From contig CAZOBP010000127.1 of assembly GCA_964577995.1 (NCBI GenBank), positions 1-8,473 on the forward strand: DNA of 8,473 nt. The letters run 5' to 3'. Positions 1 to 7,750 of this stretch are shown here, in pieces. The notes under the pieces were generated by a model. The model was not told the origin of the DNA. It saw only the letters and a program-made list of their open reading frames with translations, and ran no database searches. Numbering within the stretch: position 1 is the stretch's first letter; the number at the start of each line of letters is the position of its first letter. This DNA is from JAUVXJ01 sp964577995 (GTDB taxonomy: Bacteria; Chloroflexota; Anaerolineae; UBA7937; B3-Chlor). Position numbers and translations under genes: made by a program.

Positions 1-1622
1 TCTGGCTTAGGCCCATTGAAGACTGAAATGGTCCCACCCCTTGTCTCCGTGATGCCATCAACATCCGACAATTCGGGCCCAAGCAGTCGGTCCGCCTGAG
101 TTCGAATCTGATGCGAGGTGCGGTAGTTGATGCGGAGCGTGTGTGAGCGGCCGCGCACATCGACGCCGAGCGCCAACCAGGAGAACGGTTGCTGGAAGAT
201 CCGTTGACCCAGGTCCCCGGCAAAGAACAGGCCATTCGGTCGGTCGCCAGCAAGTGCGGCGAGGAACCGCAATTGGGCGACACTGATGTCTTGCGCCTCG
301 TCCACCACTACAAAGCCGAATGGCGAACGCTGGCCTGCTTCGAACTGCGACGCCAGTTGGGCGAAGGTCTCCGAGTGCGTGACCAGACCCCCTGACTTCA
401 TGCTGGATCGGACACGTTCGAAGATGGACCACAGCACAACGCGCCGGCTCTCTGGCAGTCGGGTCTTTCGCCCGAGCCGCAGGACATCCCGGTAGGCCTC
501 CCAGCTTGCCAATTGCCAGGCGTCCACCACCTGTGACCATTCCGTCATCAGGAAGTGAGGGCTGAAAGCCTGATCACCTACATCTGCAGCGGCGTCAGTG
601 AGTAGCTGCCTTGTGACATCCTGTGTCGCGATCTGCGGTTCGCCGAGGCTCAAGCCGTACAGACGCTCTCCAATCGCGTCTATGGCGTACACTTCGATGC
701 GCTCCCCCAGGCGGGGCTCGCTGCTGATCAAGCGCCTCAGTTTGGTCTTGAGTGCGTTGGCCAGGGTGTCGGAAAAGGTGGTGAGCAGCACGCGTGCTTC
801 GGGGTTCGAGCGGGCCAGATGCACCGCCCTGTGCAGCGCTACGATGGTCTTTCCCGTGCCGGCCGATCCGGACACGCGCGCCGGACCGTTGAAATCATAC
901 TCTACTACCTTGCGCTGCTCGGGATGCAGAAAGACGGTCCATTTCTCCCATGGGTACTCCAGGGCGAGTCTGAGTTCCTCTACGTCTTGCATGACCCGGA
1001 ATCGGCGCTGCGCATCGGGATGGTCAAACGGATCGGCATCGGGGGCAATCGGCAGTGCGACCCGTGGCTTCCCTCCGGTGGCAAGCTCCAACAGTGCTTC
1101 TGCTGCTTCACCGGGGAGATGGTCGGCCACTTCGAGCACAGTGTCCTCATCCGCGTGGCGCACATCATCCAGCCACTCTACCGGCACGCCATAGCTCAGT
1201 AGATCGCTCTCTGGCATATCAGCGAACAAGAGTGGTTTGGGCGCAGTAGGGCGTTCCTCCACCACGTAAGTGGGGATGGCGACTTCCTTGATGGTTTCGC
1301 GGATCTCAACGAGTTGGGCGGCGCCCGTGGTGGGGTGCGTTTCAAGCTGGCGTCGCTCCGCCCAGCGGTAGGCAACATCGTGGTGACCAGCATAGCACAG
1401 CAGCAGGCTCGCCTTGGTCTGGTGTACGATCAGCCGCACATCACGGCTCACGCGCAAGGATCGGAAGTTGGCATCGCGAGCACGCTCAAGCTTGTGCACC
1501 TGCATGCTAGGATGGGCCGGGTTCATTTGCAGGTCGAAAGCAGTCGTCTTGACGGCTTTCTGCTCCTGATCGTTCAGGCGTGCAAGACTATCGATGAATG
1601 TATCGGCGATGCGAAACTCCAT
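1..1622 (-). CDS. UvrD-like SF1 DNA helicase with N-terminal RelE/ParE-like domain (3' end outside window)
   Basis: An open frame of 540 codons runs from an ATG at 1622-1620 to the left edge without a stop, so the C-terminus is missing. Residues 1 to about 92 look like the RelE/ParE/YafQ toxin fold: an N-terminal F-x-DSLARL helix, then NPAHPS, K44-L-E, R54/R57/R60/R63 on the strands, and a closing HHDVAY with H81 and Y85. Residues 93 to about 225 are an acidic linker with no recognised domain. The SF1A helicase core follows: Q236, Walker A GSAGTGKT (252-259), Walker B DEAQD (441-445), motif III GDLGQRI (469-475) and motif IV INYRTS (498-503). Motifs V and VI must lie beyond the edge. UvrD-family enzymes are ATP-driven 3'-5' DNA translocases. 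The start overlaps the mod stop (TGATG), so translation is probably coupled. Its role in this restriction operon is inferred, perhaps DNA unwinding after cleavage. Whether the RelE-like part still cuts RNA cannot be told from sequence. The helicase assignment is firm; the N-terminal fold is likely. Confidence 0.9.
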   Translation of the reverse strand, partial: MEFRIADTFIDSLARLNDQEQKAVKTTAFDLQMNPAHPSMQVHKLERARDANFRSLRVSRDVRLIVHQTKASLLLCYAGHHDVAYRWAERRQLETHPTTGAAQLVEIRETIKEVAIPTYVVEERPTAPKPLLFADMPESDLLSYGVPVEWLDDVRHADEDTVLEVADHLPGEAAEALLELATGGKPRVALPIAPDADPFDHPDAQRRFRVMQDVEELRLALEYPWEKWTVFLHPEQRKVVEYDFNGPARVSGSAGTGKTIVALHRAVHLARSNPEARVLLTTFSDTLANALKTKLRRLISSEPRLGERIEVYAIDAIGERLYGLSLGEPQIATQDVTRQLLTDAAADVGDQAFSPHFLMTEWSQVVDAWQLASWEAYRDVLRLGRKTRLPESRRVVLWSIFERVRSSMKSGGLVTHSETFAQLASQFEAGQRSPFGFVVVDEAQDISVAQLRFLAALAGDRPNGLFFAGDLGQRIFQQPFSWLALGVDVRGRSHTLRINYRTSHQIRTQADRLLGPELSDVDGITETRGGTISVFNGPKP

Positions 1623-4426
1623 CAATCCACCCGGAATACTTTCATCACTTCGTCCCCAAGGTGATTGATCACTTTCACCGCGATGCGCCCGGATTCCGGC
1701 TTCTCGAACGGCCGGGAGGTGTCGCTGTGGAGCGTCTCCCATGCTTCCTGGTTGATCTCCGCTTTGAGGGTGGTCTTCAGCGATTGATAGGGATCGTTGG
1801 CGCCCAGGAAATAGGCATGGCGCACGAAGAAGCTTTCTTCATTGTAGTCGGTGTCGATGAACCAGCAGGCGATGCCTTCGGCCCCGTCGCTGCGCACCTC
1901 GCCGGTGGTAGGATGGAAGACGTCGACGCCGTTGATCTTGACCTTGATCTGGGCGTTTTCTGCACCCAGGATATCGATATCCGGCTCGCCGAAGATGACG
2001 AAGAGGTTGCCTTTGCCGGTGTTCTTGAGGTCATCTGCCATGTGCAGGTCGGCGTTCATGCGTGCCTTCAGTACCGGGATGCGCCCCAGCTTGTCGAATT
2101 CCGTGGATTGGGCATCGTGATTGAAGGCGCAGGCGATGAGAGCGTCAAAGCCGGCATCTCCTGCCTCGCGCGCGGCAGCGACGAGATCCGGACGCGACAC
2201 GGTACCGAACTCGGGACCGACGAACATAGCGGCGCGTTTCTGGAGGCCTGACTCCTCATTGCCTTCGATGTAGCGCCCCTCGGCGCAGATGTAGTGTCCC
2301 GGCCAGGGCGTGATCGAGAGGAAATCGATCTTGTCCTCTTTATGAGCCTGCTGCACGCCGGCGGTCTTGAGATTCTCCAGGATCATCTGGACGAAATCGG
2401 CTTCGGCGCCTCCCGGTCCATCCAGCCTTTGCAGCGGGTCAATCAGTTCGTCGTTCTCGTCCACCGCCAGCACACGATGAGGGGAAAGGCTTTCGACGGT
2501 GAAGGGCCCTGCGACGCGCACCGTCTTCTTGTCCTCGTAGGGCTTGTCGTAGAGATACTCGTAGTCGGCTTTGGCGGCGATGGAGGCATCGATTTCTCGC
2601 TGGCGGGCGATTCGTTGCTCCCACCATCGGCTGTGCAGGTCTTTTGCCTCCCTCGACCAGCCATCTCTGGCGTCGCGGGGTATCTCCCATTCCTCCCAGC
2701 TCTCACCCAACACCTTGTTGAGCTTCTCGCGCAGCGGCTCGACCGTCTCCTGGAATCTCTTCCAGATCACGTCGATCTCCGCGTTGTTGGCGATGGATCT
2801 CAAGGTGATATGAGGCACTCGCTCGTAAACGAAGCCCTGGCGGATGCGCCCGAAGGTTGAGGCTTCGGAGGGTACCGTGCGCGAGATCTCGGCTTCTTTG
2901 GCCTGTCCTTCGCCGCTGTCGGCCAGCAGGTAGTATGGGTAACGAGCGCCCATGATGCGAGCGCGCGCGAGGGCAAGGGCCACCCGCGAGGTGTCAATGG
3001 CGATCCACCGCCGTCCCCATTGCTCTGCGACGAGGGCAGTTGTGCCAGAACCACAAGTCGGATCGAGGACTAGATCGCTGGGATCAGTCGACATCAAGAT
3101 GCATCTTTGAATCACCATTGGTGATGTTTCTACTACATACGCTTTGCCTCTCGCTCCGATAGTGTCATCCCAGTAAGATGTCAGCTTTGCGAAGCTCGCG
3201 CCTTCTTCGTAAAGGACCTTTCTGAGATAATTCCCTTCAACTTCAAGTTGAGATGCCTTTGCCAAACGCTCCATGTTGTCCGGTGAGGTTGGGTAGCATT
3301 GTCCTGGCGGGGGCGGCCATGCTTCACCCCGAAAACTGACAGAGAAGACTGCATTGGGATCAAACGATGCTGGCCAAAGAGATACAAGTCTGAACCTTCG
3401 ACCACCCGAAGGAATCTGAAACCCAGTGTCCACTTGTTTCTTAGTGATCTTGTGGCGTTCTCCGAAAGGATCCTCGTAGTTGTTCCAGTGGAAGTCTTCA
3501 CTGTAATCCTTCTCGATGAACGGCTGCCTGTACTTTGTATGCGCCTTCTCTCTTGCGTACCAGATGATGTAGTCATACATCTCTTCGAGGAAACGTGCGC
3601 CTAAGGGCATAGTCTTCTTGCGAAATGCGATTAGCGAGACGTAGTTGTCTGGACCGAGTACCTCATCCATCAATCCCCTGACGCGATGCACATTCTCATC
3701 GCCGATCTGCACGAAGATCGAACCTGTGTCGCAAAGGAGGTCTCTCGCCACAGTCAACCGATCCCGCAGATAGGTCAAATACGAATGAATCCCGTCCCGC
3801 CAGGTGTCCCGAAATGCCTTCACCTGCTCCGGCTCGCGGGTGATGTGATCAACCTTCCCATCTCGTACATCCCGGCTGGTGGTTGACCACTGGAAGTTGG
3901 AATCAAACTTGATGCCGTAAGGCGGGTCGACGTAAATGCATTGTACTTTGCCGCGAAGGCCTTCTCGCTCGGCCAGCGTGGCCATGACTTGTAGGCTATC
4001 GCCTAGGATCATACGATTGGACCAGTTGGCGTCGTGCTGGTAGAACTCGGTTTTGGCGCTCTCGCTCGCCAGGCCGTTGAAATCGGCAAAGAGATCAAGC
4101 TGCTGAGGGGTGCCCTCTTGCCTCTGCGCCTCGCTCTGCCTGACCAAGTCTTCAATCAAGACTTTCGGATGGACCTTCTCCTGGATGTATAGCGGGGGCG
4201 CCTGTACCACCAGGTCAGACCAGTTCTGCTCATCCTTACCGCGCCACACGAGCTGGGGGTCGAGATCGCGGTTGCGGTGCTCATAGGCGATCTGGATTGG
4301 GGTCTTGTCCTCCTCCCGCATCACCGATTCGTACTCGGCCGTGGGGATGTACTTGCGGGAGGCCTCCTCGTGCAAGATGGTTTCTACGGTTTTCTTGCTC
4401 TTCTTGCGACCGCTTCTCTCGACCAT
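1622..4426 (-). CDS. Type III-like DNA (adenine-N6) methyltransferase, Mod subunit, large form
   Basis: This 934-aa protein is a beta-class amino-methyltransferase: catalytic motif IV DPPYGIKF (167-174) precedes the AdoMet-binding motif I DPTCGSGTT (455-463), with NRMILGDS at 137-144 ahead of the catalytic motif. Residues about 262-440 between them form the target recognition region. DPPY with this order usually means N6-adenine methylation. Residues 1 to about 130 and about 510-934 are extensions; common type III Mod proteins are about 550-700 aa. The C-terminal part has a tryptophan-rich, charged helical stretch (about 550-615), then a conserved-looking alpha/beta region with LGRIPVLKARMNADL (780-794) and GEPDIDI (813-819), whose function I do not recognise. 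The start ATG has AAGGAAAGG about 2 nt upstream, overlapping the end of res. As in type III systems, Mod should both protect host DNA and give Res its specificity. The recognition region is poorer in GC than the flanks. Methyltransferase is certain; the type III label is by association with Res. Confidence 0.93.
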   Translation of the reverse strand: MVERSGRKKSKKTVETILHEEASRKYIPTAEYESVMREEDKTPIQIAYEHRNRDLDPQLVWRGKDEQNWSDLVVQAPPLYIQEKVHPKVLIEDLVRQSEAQRQEGTPQQLDLFADFNGLASESAKTEFYQHDANWSNRMILGDSLQVMATLAEREGLRGKVQCIYVDPPYGIKFDSNFQWSTTSRDVRDGKVDHITREPEQVKAFRDTWRDGIHSYLTYLRDRLTVARDLLCDTGSIFVQIGDENVHRVRGLMDEVLGPDNYVSLIAFRKKTMPLGARFLEEMYDYIIWYAREKAHTKYRQPFIEKDYSEDFHWNNYEDPFGERHKITKKQVDTGFQIPSGGRRFRLVSLWPASFDPNAVFSVSFRGEAWPPPPGQCYPTSPDNMERLAKASQLEVEGNYLRKVLYEEGASFAKLTSYWDDTIGARGKAYVVETSPMVIQRCILMSTDPSDLVLDPTCGSGTTALVAEQWGRRWIAIDTSRVALALARARIMGARYPYYLLADSGEGQAKEAEISRTVPSEASTFGRIRQGFVYERVPHITLRSIANNAEIDVIWKRFQETVEPLREKLNKVLGESWEEWEIPRDARDGWSREAKDLHSRWWEQRIARQREIDASIAAKADYEYLYDKPYEDKKTVRVAGPFTVESLSPHRVLAVDENDELIDPLQRLDGPGGAEADFVQMILENLKTAGVQQAHKEDKIDFLSITPWPGHYICAEGRYIEGNEESGLQKRAAMFVGPEFGTVSRPDLVAAAREAGDAGFDALIACAFNHDAQSTEFDKLGRIPVLKARMNADLHMADDLKNTGKGNLFVIFGEPDIDILGAENAQIKVKINGVDVFHPTTGEVRSDGAEGIACWFIDTDYNEESFFVRHAYFLGANDPYQSLKTTLKAEINQEAWETLHSDTSRPFEKPESGRIAVKVINHLGDEVMKVFRVD

Positions 4427-4438
4427 TGCCTTTCCTTA
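4427..4438 (-). promoter_or_regulatory. Ribosome binding site of mod overlapping the res stop
   Basis: Read on the minus strand, the res stop TAA (4438-4436) is part of GTAAGGAAAGGCA followed by the mod ATG. The purine run AAGGAAAGG serves as Shine-Dalgarno and begins inside the res stop codon. Ribosomes ending res would reach the mod start at once, which argues for co-translation from one mRNA. The pairing part nearest the ATG is close (about 2 nt); the AAGGA part has a more normal spacing of about 6-7 nt. Confidence 0.7.
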
Positions 4439-7400
4439 CCTCACCGGCTGCGCGGTGACTGAGTCGATCATTTGACTGAACTCGGTCTCTACACGGGCTT
4501 TGAAGTCGGCTTCGATCTGGTACACCTCTTTGAGCTCCATGAACGCCCAGCGGCCATACAAACCGAGGCGGTTCACGCCAGGCACCCAGTAGGTTTCCAT
4601 GGTCGATTTCTTCTCCTTGGCATCCTCGGCCCGGTAGCCCTTGATCTCGACGATAATGTGCAGTGGGTCTTCCCGACCATCGTCCACCAGGACGATGAAG
4701 TCGGGCAGGTAGGTGCGCGAGATGGAACCATAGCGGTAGGGCACTTCCAGACCGAGGCCGTGGTTCTTGACGTACGACCTGACCCGGGGGTGCGATTCGG
4801 CCACACGGCAGAACTCAGCCTCCCAATCGCCGTCGAGCACCACCCAGTTGATGTGGCATTTGCGTGAATCTGTCTCCCAGCGGTTCCTCTTCGAGGTCGT
4901 GAAGTTGACGTGCATCGTCGATCCAGTCGGATTGTAGGGGTCGAGCACGGCTCTGATGGGCATCTCTCCCGCCAGGGAGCGGGTGATGGCAGCAGTGATG
5001 CGCTCGCAAGCCATGTCGGCCAGTTCCTGGTACATCAACTGCGCCGGATAGGTACCGCCTTTGCAGACCAGACAGGTGTCGAGCCACTGCTTGGTGATCC
5101 GCTTGAGCTGTCCGAACAGGTGTAGTTTTGGTTCTTGGTCCGAATCGCGCCACTTGGTGTACAGCAGCCGCTTGGTGACGTGATACAACAGGCTGGATCG
5201 CCGCATGTCTTGCAGGTGCTCCAAGTTGAGGTCGACACCTTCGCCGATGATGCCTAGGTTCCGTGTGATCGAGGGGCCTACGAGGTCCGGGGTTAGTTCC
5301 AGGACAGAATCATCATTGAATTCGGCAGTGAGCCTTTCCTCAGGCAACTCAACGCGATACCCCTCGACGCGCGGGAACGGGATTTCGAGGTCATCGCGCT
5401 CGGGGCTGACGGCTCGAACCTGGACGGTCTCACGGGGAGGCTGCGGCGGTGCAACGACAGGCTTGGCGGTGAAGTCGAAGGGAATCCCCAAAACGTCGGC
5501 GTACTCCACGTCGAAGAGGCTCTGTTCGTTCAGGTCATAGGATTGTCGGCGCAAGGCTCGGCCAACGACCTGTTCGCACAGGAGCTGGGTTCCGAAGGCA
5601 CGCACGCCCAACACGTGCGTGACGGTTCTGGCATCCCAACCCTCGGTGAGCATAGCGACCGAAACAACGCAGCGGATGGACTCGCCAAGGTGGTCTTCTC
5701 TGCCTACCGTGTTCATCACCTCTCGCAGCAGATCTTGGTCCGTGATCTTCTCGGCCTGGAGGCGGTCGCGGGTGCGCTGGATGATATCGCTCCGGAAACG
5801 CTCAATTTCGTCTGCGGCCATTTTGCGGAAGTTCTTGTCCAGTGCTTCGCCGGATTCGAGCTGCTCACTGTCGATCAATAACGTGCGCGGTCGGGGAAAA
5901 GGGTTGCCATGTTCGTCGAAATTGCGGAAGAGGTCCAGACGCCCGTTCTCGAGCGTGGTAGAGCCATCTTGGTTCTCCCGGTGAAACCCGGATACGTAGT
6001 CGTAAACCAGCTTGGAGATGGAGGTGTTCTGGCATACGATGATGAAGCACGGATGGACGCGAATGCCGGCTTCTTGCCAAAGCTCGTACGTCTTCTTGTA
6101 ATGGCCGTAGAGTGCCTGCAGCGCCGTTTGCAGCTCCACCGGCAGGTCTAGTGGATCGAGTGACTTCGACTTGCCGCGGCCTTTCTTGGGCATGCGGGCG
6201 CGAATGTGTTCCCACAGGTTGCGGAACTTGGGCATATCCCCGCCGGGGATATTGTCCGCGACAGGCACGCGCGGGAGCTTGACGATCCCGCACTCGATGG
6301 CATCCATCAACGAGAAATCGCTCATCGTCCACGGGAAGAGCGTCCCTTCGGCATAGCCTGAGCCGCGCAGGAAAAATGGGGTCGCCGACAGATCGATGGC
6401 CCGCGAAATCCCCATCTTGCGGCTCACCGTCTCCAAACCCGTGATCCAGACGCGGGCCGCCTCGTTGTTCTGGTCTGCCTCTTTGCGTTCGTCCCCCTTC
6501 AGTTTGCCTTCGTCGTCAGCGATCGGTTTCTCACGATAGCAGTGATGCGCTTCATCGTTGAGCACCATGATGTTCTTCATGGCCATGAGATCGGGCATCA
6601 CCCGCTGGAGCATCTGCCCCTCGGTTTCCAGCGTCTTCAATTCCTCGCCCCGACCCCGCAGAAGCGAGCGCGTTCCCTTCGAAAGCGGGATGCGCTCTCG
6701 AAGCATGAAGGCGTGGTAGTTTGTGATCACGATCTTGGCTTGCCCCAAGTGGCTGAGCATGTCGTTGGGCACCAGTTCACGGCTGTCGTAGTAGGCATCC
6801 GGATCGTTGGGCTGCAGGACACGAAGCCGATCGCGGATCGTGATCCCGGGCGCAACCACCAGAAACCCGCGTGTGAATCGCTTGCTGGTAGGCCTGCGCA
6901 CCGCATTGATCGTCTGCCAGGCGATCAGCATCGCCATGACGGTGGTCTTCCCCGAACCCGTGGCCATCTTCAGCGCCAGGCGAGGAAGCTCCGGGTTGGC
7001 GTCTCTGTTCGCATTGGCAAGCCGCTCGAGGACGGCCCTCTCACGCTTTCCGGATCTCGGCGCGGCCTCAGAAAGCCAGATCACGGTCTCGACCGCTTCC
7101 ACCTGGCAGAAGAAAGGCCGGAAGCTGGCAAAGCGATGATGACGCCAATGCTGAAGCAGCCGCGCCGTTTCCGGCGTCACCTTCCACCGACTTGGGTCCG
7201 GTATCATGCGCCACTGATCTACAAAGCCACGAATTGAATTGATGGTTGAAGTGAGATCATACTGCTGGTCCCTGGTAGACAGCCCTTTGCCTTCGTCAAG
7301 CACCATTTCGATCTGCTGACCACGGCCTTTCCGTTTCTTTGGCTTCGGGATCGGCGTGATGAACTCTGCGGGGCGACGGCGCTCAAGAATGTGCTGCGTG

Positions 7401-7489
7401 GGTTGACCCGTGTCATCGAGTTCCCAATGCCGCGAAGGGTATTCGTAGGGAGAGTTGAGGATAGGTTGCTTGAAGAATCGATCATCCAT
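4436..7489 (-). CDS. Type III-like restriction endonuclease subunit Res (SF2 DEAH helicase plus PD-(D/E)xK nuclease)
   Basis: This protein is 1017 aa from the chosen start. Helicase motifs in order are Walker A ATGSGKT (176-182), DEAH (312-315), SAT (368-370), LTEGWDA (614-620) and motif VI QVVGRALRR (640-648). The C-terminal nuclease has P929-D930 in YLPDFIVL and E948-I-K950 in VEIKGY, a complete PD-(D/E)xK site. The N-terminus (FFKQPILNSPYEYPSRHWELD) resembles a restriction endonuclease family I recall as 'BPTD_3080 family'; this is from memory. Type III Res enzymes use ATP to move on DNA and cut only with Mod, between unmethylated sites. The frame stays open up to 7705, but the ATG at 7489 is preferred: GAGGGGAG lies 9 nt upstream and the family-like sequence begins right there. 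The in-frame ATG at 7567 has no ribosome site. First gene of the operon, with mod following after 9 nt. All catalytic residues look intact. Confidence 0.93.
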   Translation of the reverse strand: MDDRFFKQPILNSPYEYPSRHWELDDTGQPTQHILERRRPAEFITPIPKPKKRKGRGQQIEMVLDEGKGLSTRDQQYDLTSTINSIRGFVDQWRMIPDPSRWKVTPETARLLQHWRHHRFASFRPFFCQVEAVETVIWLSEAAPRSGKRERAVLERLANANRDANPELPRLALKMATGSGKTTVMAMLIAWQTINAVRRPTSKRFTRGFLVVAPGITIRDRLRVLQPNDPDAYYDSRELVPNDMLSHLGQAKIVITNYHAFMLRERIPLSKGTRSLLRGRGEELKTLETEGQMLQRVMPDLMAMKNIMVLNDEAHHCYREKPIADDEGKLKGDERKEADQNNEAARVWITGLETVSRKMGISRAIDLSATPFFLRGSGYAEGTLFPWTMSDFSLMDAIECGIVKLPRVPVADNIPGGDMPKFRNLWEHIRARMPKKGRGKSKSLDPLDLPVELQTALQALYGHYKKTYELWQEAGIRVHPCFIIVCQNTSISKLVYDYVSGFHRENQDGSTTLENGRLDLFRNFDEHGNPFPRPRTLLIDSEQLESGEALDKNFRKMAADEIERFRSDIIQRTRDRLQAEKITDQDLLREVMNTVGREDHLGESIRCVVSVAMLTEGWDARTVTHVLGVRAFGTQLLCEQVVGRALRRQSYDLNEQSLFDVEYADVLGIPFDFTAKPVVAPPQPPRETVQVRAVSPERDDLEIPFPRVEGYRVELPEERLTAEFNDDSVLELTPDLVGPSITRNLGIIGEGVDLNLEHLQDMRRSSLLYHVTKRLLYTKWRDSDQEPKLHLFGQLKRITKQWLDTCLVCKGGTYPAQLMYQELADMACERITAAITRSLAGEMPIRAVLDPYNPTGSTMHVNFTTSKRNRWETDSRKCHINWVVLDGDWEAEFCRVAESHPRVRSYVKNHGLGLEVPYRYGSISRTYLPDFIVLVDDGREDPLHIIVEIKGYRAEDAKEKKSTMETYWVPGVNRLGLYGRWAFMELKEVYQIEADFKARVETEFSQMIDSVTAQPVR

Positions 7490-7616
7490 GTCAAGCTTCT
7501 CCCCTCGAGGATGCTGGTTCAATTGGCGTTGCCCCTGGGTTGGAAATGGCCAGAGATGTCGTTCCATACAAGGCTGGCTCGTGCTTAGAGGAGGTGATGT
7601 GGTGGCGCCGCCTTGC
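7490..7616 (-). promoter_or_regulatory. 5' leader of the res-mod-helicase mRNA, with ribosome site and anti-Shine-Dalgarno-like segment
   Basis: From the predicted transcript start near 7616 to the res ATG at 7489 there are about 125 untranslated bases. The res ribosome site GAGGGGAG lies at 7499-7506, 9 nt before the ATG. Near the 5' end (7589-7598) the minus strand reads ATCACCTCCT, identical over 10 nt to the conserved 3' tail of 16S rRNA. CTCCTC in this segment can pair with GAGGGG of the res ribosome site (6 pairs including one G-U), so it could hide the ribosome site in a long-range fold. The effect on expression is inferred; chance is possible. I see no terminator-like stem with a U-run in the leader. 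Confidence 0.5.
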
Positions 7617-7622
7617 ACACGC

Positions 7623-7651
7623 ATTATAGCACAACCAGCAGGCCATGTCAA
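7623..7651 (-). promoter_or_regulatory. Sigma70-type promoter of the restriction operon
   Basis: On the minus strand, -35 TTGACA (7651-7646) and -10 TATAAT (7628-7623) are both consensus, separated by exactly 17 bp. The bases TGC directly before the -10 make it an extended -10 as well. The transcript should start near 7616. This is an unusually strong match for a housekeeping promoter and lies at the right place for res. No operator is obvious on top of it. Strength and lack of regulation are inferred. Confidence 0.85.
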
Positions 7652-7684
7652 GGCAGAATGCGCGTCCGGCGGATGATCTCTCGG

Positions 7685-7712
7685 GCTGGAGGGCGTGGCC
7701 GCCACAGCCAGC
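7685..7712. repeat. Interrupted inverted repeat between the two divergent promoters
   Basis: GCTGG (7685-7689) pairs with CCAGC (7708-7712), and inside it GTGGC (7695-7699) pairs with GCCAC (7701-7705) around a single C. The arms are separated by 5 nt on the left and 2 nt on the right. The repeat ends directly at the -35 box of the arsR promoter and lies about 35 bp upstream of the res -35. It could be a regulator site or a DNA hairpin. There is no T-run after it in either direction, so it is unlikely to be an intrinsic terminator. Confidence 0.45.
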
Positions 7713-7742
7713 TTGACAGGGGCGCCGCTGCAGTGGTATAAT
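7713..7742 (+). promoter_or_regulatory. Sigma70-type promoter of arsR
   Basis: TTGACA at 7713-7718 and TATAAT at 7737-7742, both consensus, are separated by 18 bp. The expected transcript start is near 7749, which gives a leader of about 34 nt before the arsR ATG. The -35 boxes of this promoter and of the opposite res promoter are about 60 bp apart, so the two units are driven back to back. Confidence 0.82.
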
Positions 7743-7750
7743 ATATAAGG

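Noticed and set aside
58..540. Minus-strand open frame suggesting a frameshift in the helicase gene
   Set aside because: It is in a different frame from the helicase. The true frame from 1622 reads through the whole region without a stop and shows DEAQD and later motifs, so no frameshift is needed.
1598..2251. Plus-strand open frame of 217 codons opposite mod and the helicase start
   Set aside because: It lies antisense to the well-supported mod gene, has no family-like sequence or ribosome site, and is expected by chance in GC-rich DNA.
2955..2975. Short GC dinucleotide run in mod as a phase-variation tract
   Set aside because: Only about four to five GC units; too short to be a convincing slippage tract, and no longer simple repeat was seen in mod or res.
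6542..7237. Plus-strand open frame of 231 codons opposite res
   Set aside because: It is antisense to the helicase domain of res, whose motifs are intact; its translation is low-complexity and resembles no protein family.
7597..7629. Plus-strand mini-ORF of 10 codons after AGGAGGTG
   Set aside because: The Shine-Dalgarno match is only about 2 nt from its ATG and no promoter precedes it; the match is better explained by the complementary anti-SD-like leader segment, or by chance.
7490..7705. N-terminal extension of Res up to an ATG at 7705 or 7567
   Set aside because: The upstream part covers the promoter at 7623-7651 and has no family-like sequence. The ATG at 7489 has a good ribosome site and begins the conserved N-terminus.
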